Of a stretch of DNA of 51,461 nucleotides, positions 8,799-18,131 are shown piece after piece (position 1 is the stretch's first letter; every line of letters begins with the position of its first letter). The position numbers were made by a program, and so were the translations under genes. The notes under the pieces are model-generated. The model did not search any database. It was given only the letters and a program-made list of their open reading frames with translations, and was not told the DNA's origin. Origin of the DNA: Alistipes sp. (GTDB lineage Bacteria; Bacteroidota; Bacteroidia; Bacteroidales; Rikenellaceae); contig JAHHQK010000012.1 of assembly GCA_020026435.1 (NCBI GenBank), forward strand, positions 1-51,461, read 5' to 3'.

Positions 8799-10118
8799 AT
8801 GATCAAGATTGCAATCGTAGGCACGGGTTACATCGGGCTGGTTTCGGGCACCTGCTTTGCGGAGATGGGTGTCGATACCACGTGTGTGGATTCCGACTCG
8901 GGAAAGATCGCGGCACTCAACCGCGGCGAGATCCCCATCTATGAACTCGGACTCGAAAAACTCGTCCGCCGCAATGTCGAGGAGGGACGTCTGCACTTCA
9001 CCACCGATCTGAGCGCGTGCCTCAATGAGGTCTCGGCCGTATTCTCTACGGTCGGCACTCCGCCCGATGCTTCGGGGGCGGCCGATCTGAGGTACGTCTT
9101 CGAGGTGGCCCGCACGTTCGGCCGCCACATCACGCGCTACAACGTCCTGGTCACCAAAAGCACCGTCCCCGTGGGTACGGCCCGCAAGATCAAGGCCATC
9201 ATCCGCGAGGAACTGGACGCACGCGGGGTTGACATTCCGTTCGACGTCGTGTCAAACCCCGAATTTCTGAAGGAAGGGGCGGCCATCCGCGACTTCATGT
9301 CGCCCGACCGCGTGATCGTGGGCGTGGAGAGCCAGCGCGCCAAGGATCTGATGACGAAGCTCTACCGTCCGTTCCTGATCAACAACTTCCGCGTGATTTT
9401 CATGGATATAGCCTCGGCCGAGCTGACAAAATACGCCGCCAACGCCATGCTGGCCACCCGCATCTCGTTCATGAACGAGATCGCCAACCTCTGCGAGCAG
9501 GTGGGGGCCGATGTCGACCTGGTGCGCAAGGGCATGGGCACGGACGCCCGCATCGGCAACAAATTCCTCTATGCCGGCTGCGGCTACGGAGGTTCGTGTT
9601 TTCCGAAGGACGTCAAAGCTCTGATCCACACGGCCCGCGAATACGGCTGCCCGATGCAGGTCATCGAGGCCGTGGAGCGGGTCAACGAGCATCAGAAGGG
9701 CGTTCTCTTCGAGAAGCTCACCCGCGAATTGGGACCCGACCTCCGCGGACGGACCATCGCGCTGTGGGGTCTGGCCTTCAAGCCCGAGACCGACGATATG
9801 CGCGAAGCCCCCTCGCTGGTGCTGATCCGCTCGCTGCTCGAAGCCGGGGCCACGCTCCGCCTCTACGACCCCGTGGCGATGGACGAATGCCGACGCCGCC
9901 ACCCCGATGCGGACTTCTACTACGCCGATTCGATGTACGATGCCGCCCGGGGAGCCGATGCCGCCGTGCTGATCACCGAGTGGAAGCAGTTCCGCCTGCC
10001 CGACTGGGCCAAGCTGGCGACCCTCATGCGCGGACGCGTGGTGATCGACGGCCGCAACATCTACCTTGGCGAGGAGCTCGCGGCCAACGGGTTCACCTAC
10101 CGCGCCATCGGCAAATAG
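8799..10118 (+). CDS. ugd: UDP-glucose 6-dehydrogenase
   Basis: Oxidises UDP-glucose to UDP-glucuronate with two NAD+ in the cytoplasm, supplying precursors for capsule or other surface polysaccharide. The 439-residue protein has the N-terminal Rossmann motif GTGYIG (8-13), the central NPEFLKEG motif (about 153-160), the catalytic cysteine Cys267 in GYGGSCFPKD, and the C-terminal FKPETDDMREAPS segment. Length and motif order are typical of bacterial Ugd. A related UDP-sugar dehydrogenase (for example for UDP-ManNAc) is less likely because of the FKPETDDMREAPS form. It is transcribed alone, towards the ATPase operon. Confidence 0.93.
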   Translation: MIKIAIVGTGYIGLVSGTCFAEMGVDTTCVDSDSGKIAALNRGEIPIYELGLEKLVRRNVEEGRLHFTTDLSACLNEVSAVFSTVGTPPDASGAADLRYVFEVARTFGRHITRYNVLVTKSTVPVGTARKIKAIIREELDARGVDIPFDVVSNPEFLKEGAAIRDFMSPDRVIVGVESQRAKDLMTKLYRPFLINNFRVIFMDIASAELTKYAANAMLATRISFMNEIANLCEQVGADVDLVRKGMGTDARIGNKFLYAGCGYGGSCFPKDVKALIHTAREYGCPMQVIEAVERVNEHQKGVLFEKLTRELGPDLRGRTIALWGLAFKPETDDMREAPSLVLIRSLLEAGATLRLYDPVAMDECRRRHPDADFYYADSMYDAARGADAAVLITEWKQFRLPDWAKLATLMRGRVVIDGRNIYLGEELAANGFTYRAIGK

Positions 10119-10210
10119 CCCAGCCGCCCCAAGGGTCCAATACCCCACAAGGGCTTCAAGGGCCTCAATGCCAAACAAGTCCCTCTCAGCCCTGCCCCAC
10201 AGACACAAAT

Positions 10211-10243
10211 AATCCCTGCCCGAAACGGACAGGGGTTATTTTT
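10211..10243 (+). terminator. Terminator after ugd
   Basis: AATCCCTGCCCG and CGGACAGGGGTT form a 12-bp stem with one mismatch and a 3-nt loop, followed by TATTTTTAT. It lies between convergent genes and may also stop the ATPase operon, though the T run on that side is weaker. Confidence 0.65.
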
Positions 10244-10262
10244 ATACTCGGGATTCCGCGTA

Positions 10263-10718
10263 TTAGATCGCCAGCGAGATCAAGAACACGGCAGCAACCG
10301 ACAGAATGGCGTACAACTCGGGGAATGCTGCCAGCACGAGGGTCTTGGCCATCACGTCGTGACCGTTACCGATGGCAACGATACCATTGGCGCAGACCTT
10401 GGCCTGGTAGTACGACGAGAAGAGGCAGACCAGACCCATCAGCAGACCGCCACCAAAGATAGCGGCTCCCTGGAGAAGGGTCATGTCGATCGTCAGAAAG
10501 TTCTTCACCATAAAGTAGCCCACGAAACCGTAGAGACCCTGCGAACCGGGGACGGCCGAAAGCACCATATAACTACCGAAAGCGTTGCTGTTTTTCTTCA
10601 TTGCGCCGACCGAAGCCTGACCGGACATCGAAGTACCGATACAGCTAGCCACGCCCGAAAGGCCCACCATCAAAGCTACGCCAATGTAGCCCAAAATAAT
10701 TGCAGTTGTTGTTTCCAT
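10263..10718 (-). CDS. ntpK: V-type ATPase subunit K (membrane rotor proteolipid)
   Basis: Forms the ion-carrying rotor ring in the membrane. The 151-residue protein has four hydrophobic helices, that is two fused hairpins as in V-type proteolipids. The ion-binding carboxylate is Glu134 in helix 4 (AAFPELYAIL). The first hairpin has VPGSQGLYGF, with Gln instead of an acidic residue. Ser59, Gln60, Gln105 and Glu134 line up with Thr64, Gln65, Gln110 and Glu139 of the Enterococcus hirae sodium pump NtpK at a constant offset of five, so sodium transport is inferred. It is the last gene of the operon, 48 nt after subunit I. Confidence 0.94.
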   Translation of the reverse strand: METTTAIILGYIGVALMVGLSGVASCIGTSMSGQASVGAMKKNSNAFGSYMVLSAVPGSQGLYGFVGYFMVKNFLTIDMTLLQGAAIFGGGLLMGLVCLFSSYYQAKVCANGIVAIGNGHDVMAKTLVLAAFPELYAILSVAAVFLISLAI

Positions 10719-10766
10719 AATGTTTTAAAGTTGATTTTTTAATTATTTGTTTCTTGTTTTCACATT

Positions 10767-12605
10767 TTACTTTTGATCCATCTTACGCAGCGGATCGAAC
10801 GTGCGGGTCGACATCTCGAATCCCGCATTTTTGAAGAACTCCACAAAGGTCAGACGCATCGGGTGAACGAACGACGAGATGACCGACATGAAGAGGTTGA
10901 TACCGTGACCGAACACCAGGATCGGCAGCATGATCAGGATACGTACGACGATATTGGCGTCCTCCGGCACGAATCCCGAGGCCAGCGAGTTGAAGACCGT
11001 AGCCAGGATCCCGCCCGACAAGCCGATGGCAAACAGACGGATGTAGGAGAGCATATCCGAGAGGATACCCGTAAGGTTGTTATAGGTATCCCACAATCCC
11101 AATCCCAGATTGGTCAGCGGGTTCTTGCCCGGTGAGTTGAAGAACAGCATCAGCACCGCACCCAACGCCACGACGGCATAGAACGCCGGCGAGGAGAGCG
11201 TGAAGAAGGGAATGCCCCACTCGGGGTTGAGCATCGACAATCCGCCTGCAATGCTGGCGCTCAACAGGATGAGCCACCAGCCCAGGGTCGAAAGCGTGTA
11301 CCTGAAACCGAGGGTCGACCACAGCATCACGATCTTGAGGACCATACCGAACAGGATCTGCACCATACCGATGGCCAGCGAGATCGAGAAGAACTTACCC
11401 TGGAAATCGAGGAACGGTATATCGGGGAAATACGGTTGCAGGGCCAGTCCGAAGAACGAACCGCACAACAGTCCGAAGAGCGTGGTCATCACACCGCACA
11501 GGGTTGCGAACCAGGCGGCCTGATTCATCATTCCCTTTTCGGGATTCTTCACCACGAGCCAGGCCCCCAGGGCCGTAAGCACGGCACCGTAGCCGGCATC
11601 GTTCAGACAGATACCGAAGAACAGCATGTAGAACGGAGCGAAGAACGGCGTAAGGTCGATCGTTCCGTACTTGGGCATGGCGTACATATTGCCCACGAAC
11701 TCAAAGACATGAGCGAACCAGTTGTTACGCAGCAACACGGGCGTATCGTCCTCGGGACGCGGGTCGGACTTGACCCACACCACATTGGGATAGCTCTCCA
11801 GCAGGGCATCGACCTTCGACGAAGTCTCCTTCTCGGCCCAGCCCTCCATCACGAGCAGTTTGCCGTCGGCAGCCTGCTCGGCCGTGGTCTCGATGCGCGC
11901 ACTCTGCAGACGCTCCTTGAGCGATGCGGCGTGACGTTCCATGAGATCCTTCGATGCGGCCACCCTCGAAAATTCGCCATCCAGCGCCTTCAGCTCCTCA
12001 CGCATGAGGGTGATCTGACGCTCGGCCTCGCGCACATCCATCTGGGGCAACTTCATCTCCTGGCCATCCAGCATCACATCCACACCCGGAGCCGTCACCA
12101 CGACGAACCATACGGTCGCTTCGTTGCGGGCGATCTCCTGGATGGTGTACTCAGCCTTCCACTCTTCGTGCGACTTGTCGAACGTGGTGCGCGACGATAA
12201 GAAGTAATGCAGCACAATGCCCTTTTCGGCCAGCGCACGGGTGCGTTCCAGGTCGAATTCTCCCCACGGACGCAACTCCTCGGCCATCTTCTCCATGCGG
12301 GCGATCTCCGCCGCGAGCGTGGCAGCCTGATGCTGGGCCTCCATATAGTGGTCGAAAGCCTCCTGACCCGAAGCAAAGGGTTTTGCTCCGGCGTCGCATC
12401 GGCCTTCCTCCTTTACCCAGGACTCGAAGAACGCACGGGCCTTGTTGTGCGCCTCGATATCGAGCAGGAGCTGACGATCCTCCTCGGAGGGTTCCCAACC
12501 GGTCGTGGTGATGTCGACCAAACCGATCTCGCGCAACTTCTCGATGAAGTCGTCGCGTTGTGCCGCAAAGAGCACAACATCATATTTCGACATTTTGGCT
12601 ATCAT
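10767..12605 (-). CDS. ntpI: V-type ATPase subunit I
   Basis: Membrane stator subunit that forms the ion half-channels next to the K ring and holds the peripheral stalk. The 612-residue protein has a soluble, helix-rich N-terminal half (about 1-320, with long charged heptad stretches), and a C-terminal half with several membrane segments starting near residue 325 (DLTPFFAPFYMLFFGICLND). The conserved GFGHGINLFMSVISSFVHPMRLTFVEF-type region is present near the C-terminus, with HGINLFMSV and FVHPMRLTFVEFFKNAGF. Its ATG overlaps the stop codon of subunit D by 4 nt (ATGA), indicating coupled translation. Confidence 0.93.
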   Translation of the reverse strand: MIAKMSKYDVVLFAAQRDDFIEKLREIGLVDITTTGWEPSEEDRQLLLDIEAHNKARAFFESWVKEEGRCDAGAKPFASGQEAFDHYMEAQHQAATLAAEIARMEKMAEELRPWGEFDLERTRALAEKGIVLHYFLSSRTTFDKSHEEWKAEYTIQEIARNEATVWFVVVTAPGVDVMLDGQEMKLPQMDVREAERQITLMREELKALDGEFSRVAASKDLMERHAASLKERLQSARIETTAEQAADGKLLVMEGWAEKETSSKVDALLESYPNVVWVKSDPRPEDDTPVLLRNNWFAHVFEFVGNMYAMPKYGTIDLTPFFAPFYMLFFGICLNDAGYGAVLTALGAWLVVKNPEKGMMNQAAWFATLCGVMTTLFGLLCGSFFGLALQPYFPDIPFLDFQGKFFSISLAIGMVQILFGMVLKIVMLWSTLGFRYTLSTLGWWLILLSASIAGGLSMLNPEWGIPFFTLSSPAFYAVVALGAVLMLFFNSPGKNPLTNLGLGLWDTYNNLTGILSDMLSYIRLFAIGLSGGILATVFNSLASGFVPEDANIVVRILIMLPILVFGHGINLFMSVISSFVHPMRLTFVEFFKNAGFEMSTRTFDPLRKMDQK

Positions 12606-13210
12606 AACATCGCGCCCTCCCCGGCTTGTTGTTGTTTGGTTTTCACGATCTTCTGGGCCGACTTGGAGAGATTCTCCTCGTCTTCCATGAATCGTTTGAT
12701 TTTACGTATGGCGTCCTCGTAACCGGGTATCTGCACCTTTTCGTACAAGTTCACCTTCTGAGTAGTCTTTCGACGGGCGTGGTCCAGCAGTTCCATCTTG
12801 CGGTCGAACACGGCGTACTCGATGCCCAGGCGTGCCAGACGCTTGAGCACCTCCACACCGTCGGCGAACCACACCGGCGAGGAGAATAGATCATAGGGCT
12901 TTTCGTCGAACTTCACCTCCTGGAGCACGGGCGTTCTCACGCCGGCGATTTTCTGCTCCGAGAGTTCGACATCGGCAATGCGCACCAGATCACAATCAAA
13001 CTCTCCCCATAACGCCACCATGTAATCGTATTCGGCCTTGAGCTTTTCAAACCGATCCTGGAGGTCATTTGCGGAGTACTTCGCACGCTTGACCTCGGAG
13101 CGCAGGGCCGACTCCTTACTCTTGATCGTAGGGAGAGCCTTTTCGCGCATCTTGAGCTGTTTGCCGAGCTCGCCGAGCGAAGTTTTGTTGTATTGGAATT
13201 TGATTGCCAT
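12602..13210 (-). CDS. ntpD: V-type ATPase subunit D (central stalk)
   Basis: Central rotor shaft inside the A3B3 head. The 202-residue protein has the family pattern of two long helices: KTSLGELGKQLKMREKALPTIKSKES near the N-terminus and RRKTTQKVNLYEKVQIPGYEDAIRKIKRFMED near the C-terminus. The stretch RRxTxxxNxxExxxIP is the subunit D signature. It lies 6 nt after subunit B and overlaps subunit I by 4 nt. Confidence 0.93.
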   Translation of the reverse strand: MAIKFQYNKTSLGELGKQLKMREKALPTIKSKESALRSEVKRAKYSANDLQDRFEKLKAEYDYMVALWGEFDCDLVRIADVELSEQKIAGVRTPVLQEVKFDEKPYDLFSSPVWFADGVEVLKRLARLGIEYAVFDRKMELLDHARRKTTQKVNLYEKVQIPGYEDAIRKIKRFMEDEENLSKSAQKIVKTKQQQAGEGAML

Positions 13211-13216
13211 AGAGCC

Positions 13217-14539
13217 TTACTCTGCTTTCCAGTATTTGTTGGTAATAGCCTCCTTGATGGCGACCTCTTCCTTCGAGAAGTACTTGGCAAAGAGCGTCCA
13301 AGCCGTGTCGAGCATCTCGGTGATGCCGATGTTGACGTCGATGGCCAACAGTTTCTCCGAATAGTCGTGGGCGAATTTCAAGGTACGCTCGTCGTAGTCC
13401 GACAAATCGAAACCGTTCTCCAGTTTGGTCTTGGCGTTGGCGGCATCGGCATACAGACGCACGCAGGCGTTCATCACCTGGGGATGGTCCTCGCGGGTCT
13501 TCTTTCCGATCACCAGCTGCTTCAGACGCGACAGCGAACGGAACGGGTCGACGATGACCTTACCCGTATCGGAGTCGTTTCTGAGGAACAGCTGACCCTC
13601 GGTGATGTAACCCGTGTTGTCGGGGATGGCGTGCGTGATGTCACCACCCGAAAGGGTCGTCACGGCGATGATCGTGATCGAACCGCCGTTAGGTAGCTGC
13701 ACGGCCTTCTCGTAGATCTTCGCCAGGTCCGAATAGAGCGAACCGGGCATCGAGTCCTTCGAGGGGATCTGGTCCATACGGTTCGACACGATGGCCAGGG
13801 CGTCGGCGTAGAGGGTCATGTCGGTCAGCAGCACCAGCACCTTCTCGCCCTTGTCCACGGCGAAGTACTCGGCGGCGGTCAGTGCCATATCGGGCACCAG
13901 CAGACGCTCCACGGGAGGATTCTCCGTAGTGTTGACGAACGAGACGATACGGTCCAGGGCACCGGCGTTCTCGAACACCGATTTAAAATAGAGGAAGTCG
14001 TCGTTGGTCAGACCCATACCGCCCAGGATGATCTTGTCGGCCTTGGCACGCAGGGCCACATTGGCCATCACGGCGTTGTAGGGCTGGTCGGGGTCGGCGA
14101 AGAAGGGGATCTTCTGACCCGTCACGATGGTATTGTTCAAGTCGATACCGGCGATACCGGTTGCGATCAGCTCCGAAGGCTGCAAACGGCGGAACGGGTT
14201 CACCGTCGGGCCGCCGATCTCGCGCTCCTCACCCTCGATCAGTTCGCCGCCCTCGAGCGGTTCGCCGTAGGCGTTGAAGAAACGTCCGGCCAGATTGTCC
14301 GATACGCGCAGTTTGGGCGGCTCACCGTGGAAGATCACCTCCGAATCGGTGGCCAGACCCTCCGTGCCGGCAAAGACCTGCAACGTCACGTTCTCACCCA
14401 TGATTTTCACCACCTGCGCCAGCTTGCCGCCGACGGTGGCCAGCTCATCGTTGCCGATGCCCGTAGCATGCAACGTCACGGTAGCCTTGGTGATGTTGTC
14501 GATTTTGGTATATATTTTCTGAAATGCTCGTGTTGTCAT
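13217..14539 (-). CDS. ntpB: V-type ATPase subunit B (non-catalytic head subunit)
   Basis: Regulatory nucleotide-binding subunit that alternates with subunit A in the head. The 440-residue protein has an N-terminal beta barrel, a RecA-like middle without a Walker A motif (as expected for B), the segment PDMALTAAEYFAVDKGEKVLVLLTDMTLYADAL (about 235-267, shown here in parts), and SDIPSKDSMPGSLYSDLA-type residues near 280. The C-terminal part carries RLKQLVIGKKTREDHPQV. Length is close to the bacterial norm. It follows subunit A after 12 nt. Confidence 0.95.
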   Translation of the reverse strand: MTTRAFQKIYTKIDNITKATVTLHATGIGNDELATVGGKLAQVVKIMGENVTLQVFAGTEGLATDSEVIFHGEPPKLRVSDNLAGRFFNAYGEPLEGGELIEGEEREIGGPTVNPFRRLQPSELIATGIAGIDLNNTIVTGQKIPFFADPDQPYNAVMANVALRAKADKIILGGMGLTNDDFLYFKSVFENAGALDRIVSFVNTTENPPVERLLVPDMALTAAEYFAVDKGEKVLVLLTDMTLYADALAIVSNRMDQIPSKDSMPGSLYSDLAKIYEKAVQLPNGGSITIIAVTTLSGGDITHAIPDNTGYITEGQLFLRNDSDTGKVIVDPFRSLSRLKQLVIGKKTREDHPQVMNACVRLYADAANAKTKLENGFDLSDYDERTLKFAHDYSEKLLAIDVNIGITEMLDTAWTLFAKYFSKEEVAIKEAITNKYWKAE

Positions 14540-14551
14540 AATATGCTCTGC

Positions 14552-16306
14552 TTATTTCGATTTTTCACCCACATACTCTTCGATCTGCTTCTTGTAGCTC
14601 TCGAACTTCTCGGATTTCCACTCCGTGTAGTTCATCTGGCGGAAGAGGTTGATCAGACCCTTGAAGAACTGACTGCACTGCTCGAAATCGGCGAATCCGA
14701 AGTTGCGGTTGCAGATACCCAGCACCATCTTGTACATCATCTGCTGACGCTCCATCGGGCAGTTGGCGTCGATCTCATCGAAGGCATCCTGCTGCAGGAT
14801 CACGAAGTCGATGAGCTCCGACTTCCAGAAACGCTCGTGATACTCCACGGGCACACCGTCGTCACCCAGGATGTTGATCTGGTCGTTGGCCTCCTTACCG
14901 CGCTGGACGATGGTCTTGCCCTGATATACGAGGTCGACCCAATCCTTCTCGACATGTTCGTCGAGGTAGGCGCGGATCTCGGGATACTCCAAATACTTGG
15001 AATAGGACTCCAGAGGATCGATTGCGGGATAACGCTTCGAATCGGCACGTCCCTGCGAAAGAGCATAGAAGCAACGTGCGGCCTTCTTCGTAGACTCCGT
15101 AACCGGCTCCTTGAGGTTACCGCCGGCGGGCGACACCGTACCCAGGAAAGTCACCGAACCCGACTCTCCGTTCGAGAGCTTCACCAGACCGGCGCGGGCA
15201 TAGAAGTTCGAGATGATGGCCGAGAGGTCCATCGGGAAGGCATCCTGACCGGGCAACTCCTCCAGACGGTTCGACATCTCGCGCAGAGCCTGTGCCCAAC
15301 GCGACGTGGAGTCGGCCATAACCAGCACCTTCAGGCCCATCGAACGGTAGTACTCGCCGATGGTCATACCCGTATATACCGACGCCTCACGGGCGGCCAC
15401 GGGCATATTCGACGTATTGCAGATGATGATCGTACGCTCCATGAGCTTGTGTCCCGTGCGGGGGTCGATCAACTCGGGGAACTCCTTGAAGATCTCGACC
15501 ACCTCGTTGGCACGCTCGCCACAAGCCACGATGATGATGACATCGGCCTCGGCCTGTTTCGAGATGGCGTGCTGCAACACGGTCTTACCGGCACCGAACG
15601 GGCCGGGGATGAATCCCGTACCGCCCTCGGCCATCGGGTTGAAGGTATCGATCGGGCGGACACCCGTCTCCAGCACACGCGACGGACGCGGTTTCTCGGT
15701 ATAGCAGCGTACGGCCTGCTTCACGGGCCATTTCTGCACCATTGTGATGTCGTGATCCTTGCCTTCGGCGTCGGTGATCACGGCGATCGTATCGGTCACT
15801 TTATAGGTTCCGGCCTTGGCCACGCTCTTGACGGTATAGGTGTCGGTCATCACAAACGGGACCATGATCTTGTGCATGACCCACTGCTCCTTGACCTCAC
15901 CGAGCCACGATGCGGCGCTGACCTTGTCTCCGGCCTTGGCCAGAGGGGTGAAATCCCACTGAGCCTCGAAGTCGATGGGGTCAGTGATCGAACCGCGGGC
16001 GATGAACAAACCGTCCATCTTCTCGAGGTCGTTCTGCAAACCGTCGTAGTTGCGCGACAGCAGACCCGGAGCCAACGTAGCCTCCAACATATGGCCTTCG
16101 AACTCCACGCGGTCTCCGATTTTCAGACCGCGGGTACTGTCGAAAACCTGGACATAGGCATTATCGCCTATGACTTTGATGACCTCGGCCATCATTTTGG
16201 TATCACCCACATATACGTGGCAAATCTCGTTCTGACCCACGGCACCGTCGGCCTTCACGATCACGATATTGGAGATGATACCGTTTACTCGTCCTGTAGT
16301 TTTCAT
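14552..16306 (-). CDS. ntpA: V-type ATPase catalytic subunit A
   Basis: Hydrolyses ATP in the A3B3 head. The 584-residue protein starts MKTTGRVNGIISNIV. The longer open frame beginning at 16366 would add 20 charged residues that no relative has, so I chose the ATG at 16304-16306. Domains: N-terminal beta barrel (1-75), the V-type non-homologous insert (about 115-190), the P-loop GPFGAGKT (235-242), and a C-terminal helical domain. A 107-nt gap precedes it, larger than elsewhere in the operon, and contains a weak hairpin on the minus strand. Confidence 0.95.
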   Translation of the reverse strand: MKTTGRVNGIISNIVIVKADGAVGQNEICHVYVGDTKMMAEVIKVIGDNAYVQVFDSTRGLKIGDRVEFEGHMLEATLAPGLLSRNYDGLQNDLEKMDGLFIARGSITDPIDFEAQWDFTPLAKAGDKVSAASWLGEVKEQWVMHKIMVPFVMTDTYTVKSVAKAGTYKVTDTIAVITDAEGKDHDITMVQKWPVKQAVRCYTEKPRPSRVLETGVRPIDTFNPMAEGGTGFIPGPFGAGKTVLQHAISKQAEADVIIIVACGERANEVVEIFKEFPELIDPRTGHKLMERTIIICNTSNMPVAAREASVYTGMTIGEYYRSMGLKVLVMADSTSRWAQALREMSNRLEELPGQDAFPMDLSAIISNFYARAGLVKLSNGESGSVTFLGTVSPAGGNLKEPVTESTKKAARCFYALSQGRADSKRYPAIDPLESYSKYLEYPEIRAYLDEHVEKDWVDLVYQGKTIVQRGKEANDQINILGDDGVPVEYHERFWKSELIDFVILQQDAFDEIDANCPMERQQMMYKMVLGICNRNFGFADFEQCSQFFKGLINLFRQMNYTEWKSEKFESYKKQIEEYVGEKSK

Positions 16307-16413
16307 TGGTATTTGTTTAGTTTTTTTCGTTTTCCGAGGGCGGGAGTCTGTTCCCGACAGGCCCATCCGCCAAAACGATGCAGCCTCATGAAAGACCGCA
16401 TCGCCTCAATTAT

Positions 16414-17256
16414 CTATTCGTCATTCCGGGGTTCGATGGCGTGTTTTCCGTCCAGCTCCTTCATCAGGCGCTCGAACATCTCGCGACCGCGCGCGGGATC
16501 CAGACGGGTCCAGCGGGCCACGATGTTGACACGCACCAGATAGGCCAGCACGGCATCGGCCGTGAAATAGTCGAAGGTAGACAACTCGGCCGCCTCGTTC
16601 CAACGGATCTGATCGATCTTGTGTTCTTTTTCCACCAGGTTGCTCTCGTCGTTGACGGCAGTGATCACCGCATCGACATACTGCAACTCGCCCCTCAGAC
16701 CGAAATCCGCAGCCGAACTGCGTTTGAGCTGCTCCACGATGTCGCCTTCGCCCACCGTGGCCTCTTCGATCGAGCGGTTCAGGGTGCGGGCCGTGACGGC
16801 CGCCGTCACGTTGCGCAACGTGCGGTCGAATTCCGACCAGGCCCTGAGGAATGCGCCTCCCTGCTCGCGGCAAAGCTCATAGTAAGCCGCAAAGAGTTCG
16901 GCCTCGAAACGCTGCGTCACGTCGATCGTCTCGGCCTCCTCGCACTCGGGATCGGCAAAAGCCTTCACCACGCGGGCCAGGGGCTCGGGCAGACGGTTCG
17001 GCTGGCGCAGCTCCTCCTCCAGCTCCTCGTGCGAGAAGTTACCCAGGGGGTTGTGCTGTGCGCGGCCCGAACGCAGCGCCGCTATATTTTCGCAGTCGTA
17101 ATAGCCGTAGAGCAGTTCCACCTGGCGGACATCCTCCTCCGTGAGGGAATCGAGGATCTCGGCACGGATGGCGTCAATATCGAAACCCTTCGTGTCGCCA
17201 TCCGGGGCATACTCCCTCAGACCGGCTATCAGACAATAATATTCGTTTTGGAACAT
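16414..17256 (-). CDS. DUF2764 protein of the V-type ATPase operon (probable subunit C counterpart)
   Basis: A 280-residue, acidic, helix-rich protein without membrane segments (MFQNEYYCLIAGLREY at the start). It corresponds to the DUF2764 family that sits between subunits E and A in V-type ATPase operons of Bacteroidota and Chlamydiota. That position is taken by subunit C in other bacterial V-type operons. No separate subunit C gene is present, so a role as the C (d-type) socket between rotor ring and central stalk is inferred from gene order and size, not from recognisable sequence similarity. It lies 6 nt after subunit E. Confidence 0.85.
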   Translation of the reverse strand: MFQNEYYCLIAGLREYAPDGDTKGFDIDAIRAEILDSLTEEDVRQVELLYGYYDCENIAALRSGRAQHNPLGNFSHEELEEELRQPNRLPEPLARVVKAFADPECEEAETIDVTQRFEAELFAAYYELCREQGGAFLRAWSEFDRTLRNVTAAVTARTLNRSIEEATVGEGDIVEQLKRSSAADFGLRGELQYVDAVITAVNDESNLVEKEHKIDQIRWNEAAELSTFDYFTADAVLAYLVRVNIVARWTRLDPARGREMFERLMKELDGKHAIEPRNDE

Positions 17257-17262
17257 GACTCC

Positions 17263-17877
17263 TTAGGCCTTAAAAAGCATCTGGGAAACACGCTCGCGGA
17301 GATACTCTCCGAGCAGGGCCTCCATATCGGCGTCCGAGAACGAAATGTAGTATCCGCCCTCCTTTTCAGCCACCTTGAACCCCGACTTCACATTCTTCGA
17401 ATAGCCCACCTCGATACCCTTAGCCAGGAGATCCTTGGCGGCGGACTCAAACGCCTTGTCGAGTTTTTCGCGCTGGGCCTCGGGCAGCAGGGCCTTCAGC
17501 TCCACACGGCCGGCCTCCGCACCGTTCCAGTTGCGGGCCACCTCCAGGAGCATACCCTTAAGGAATTCACCGTCCATGGCCGCAGCCTTGACACCCTCCG
17601 ACGTGGTGCGGGCGATGATCATCGACGCGATCTCGGACTTGATCTTCGCCACGGCCTGTTTTCCGGCCAAAGCGATTTCGGTCATGGTGTTCTTACCTAC
17701 GTCTTCAGCCTTAACCTCTGCTTTTTTAACAATGTTTTCGGCCTCGGAGCGAGCCTCGGAGAGGATCTTCTCCGCTTCGTCCCTGGCCTCGGCCACAAGA
17801 CGCTCGGCCTCCGTGCGGCCCTTTTCCAGACCCTCGTCATAGAGTTTTCGGGTCAACTCTTGAAGTTTGTTTTCCAT
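17263..17877 (-). CDS. ntpE: V-type ATPase subunit E (peripheral stalk)
   Basis: Peripheral stalk subunit. The 204-residue protein has a long coiled coil in the first 80 residues (TEAERLVAEARDEAEKILSE and following heptads rich in Ala, Glu and Lys) and a compact C-terminal domain (about 110-204) that binds the head. First gene of the operon, with a promoter 44 nt upstream. The partner stalk subunit (G/H) is not encoded here. Confidence 0.9.
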   Translation of the reverse strand: MENKLQELTRKLYDEGLEKGRTEAERLVAEARDEAEKILSEARSEAENIVKKAEVKAEDVGKNTMTEIALAGKQAVAKIKSEIASMIIARTTSEGVKAAAMDGEFLKGMLLEVARNWNGAEAGRVELKALLPEAQREKLDKAFESAAKDLLAKGIEVGYSKNVKSGFKVAEKEGGYYISFSDADMEALLGEYLRERVSQMLFKA

Positions 17878-17920
17878 AGTTATATTTAGGTTTAATTATT
17901 GTTTATCTGTATTACTCACA

Positions 17921-17950
17921 CAAATATATAAAAGTTTAATCAAAGAACAA
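17921..17950 (-). promoter_or_regulatory. Promoter of the V-type ATPase operon
   Basis: On the minus strand TTG (17948-17950) is followed after 19 nt by TATATTTG (17921-17928), a full match to the -7 box. Leader length would be about 35-40 nt. Confidence 0.6.
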
Positions 17951-18019
17951 TTTAAATTTACGACTAATTCATGGCTGAAAACTTTTTTTTCGGCCACCTT
18001 CCGGTCAAAGGAAGCACAC

Positions 18020-18045
18020 GGCCCGGGCTTTTCCCCGCCCGGGCC
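18020..18045. terminator. GC-rich hairpin, possible back-up terminator
   Basis: GGCCCGGGC (18020-18028) and GCCCGGGCC (18037-18045) form a perfect 9-bp stem with an 8-nt loop. No T run follows closely on either strand, so its role as terminator is uncertain. It lies between the ATPase promoter and the hairpin of the glycosidase gene. Confidence 0.4.
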
Positions 18046-18062
18046 AACGTCCGACACAACAA

Positions 18063-18092
18063 ATCCCGCACCAGACACGTCCGGTGCAGGAT
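18063..18092 (-). terminator. Terminator of the phosphodiester glycosidase gene
   Basis: ATCCTGCACC and GGTGCGGGAT on the minus strand form a long stem with one mismatch, followed by TTTGTTGTG. It lies 40 nt after the stop codon at 18132. Confidence 0.55.
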
Positions 18093-18131
18093 CTTCACAT
18101 AAAAAACACATATTGTTCCCGATAAAGAACT

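Noticed and set aside
16307..16366. Longer start for V-type ATPase subunit A
   Set aside because: It adds 20 charged residues before MKTTGRVNGI, which is the usual beginning of the family.
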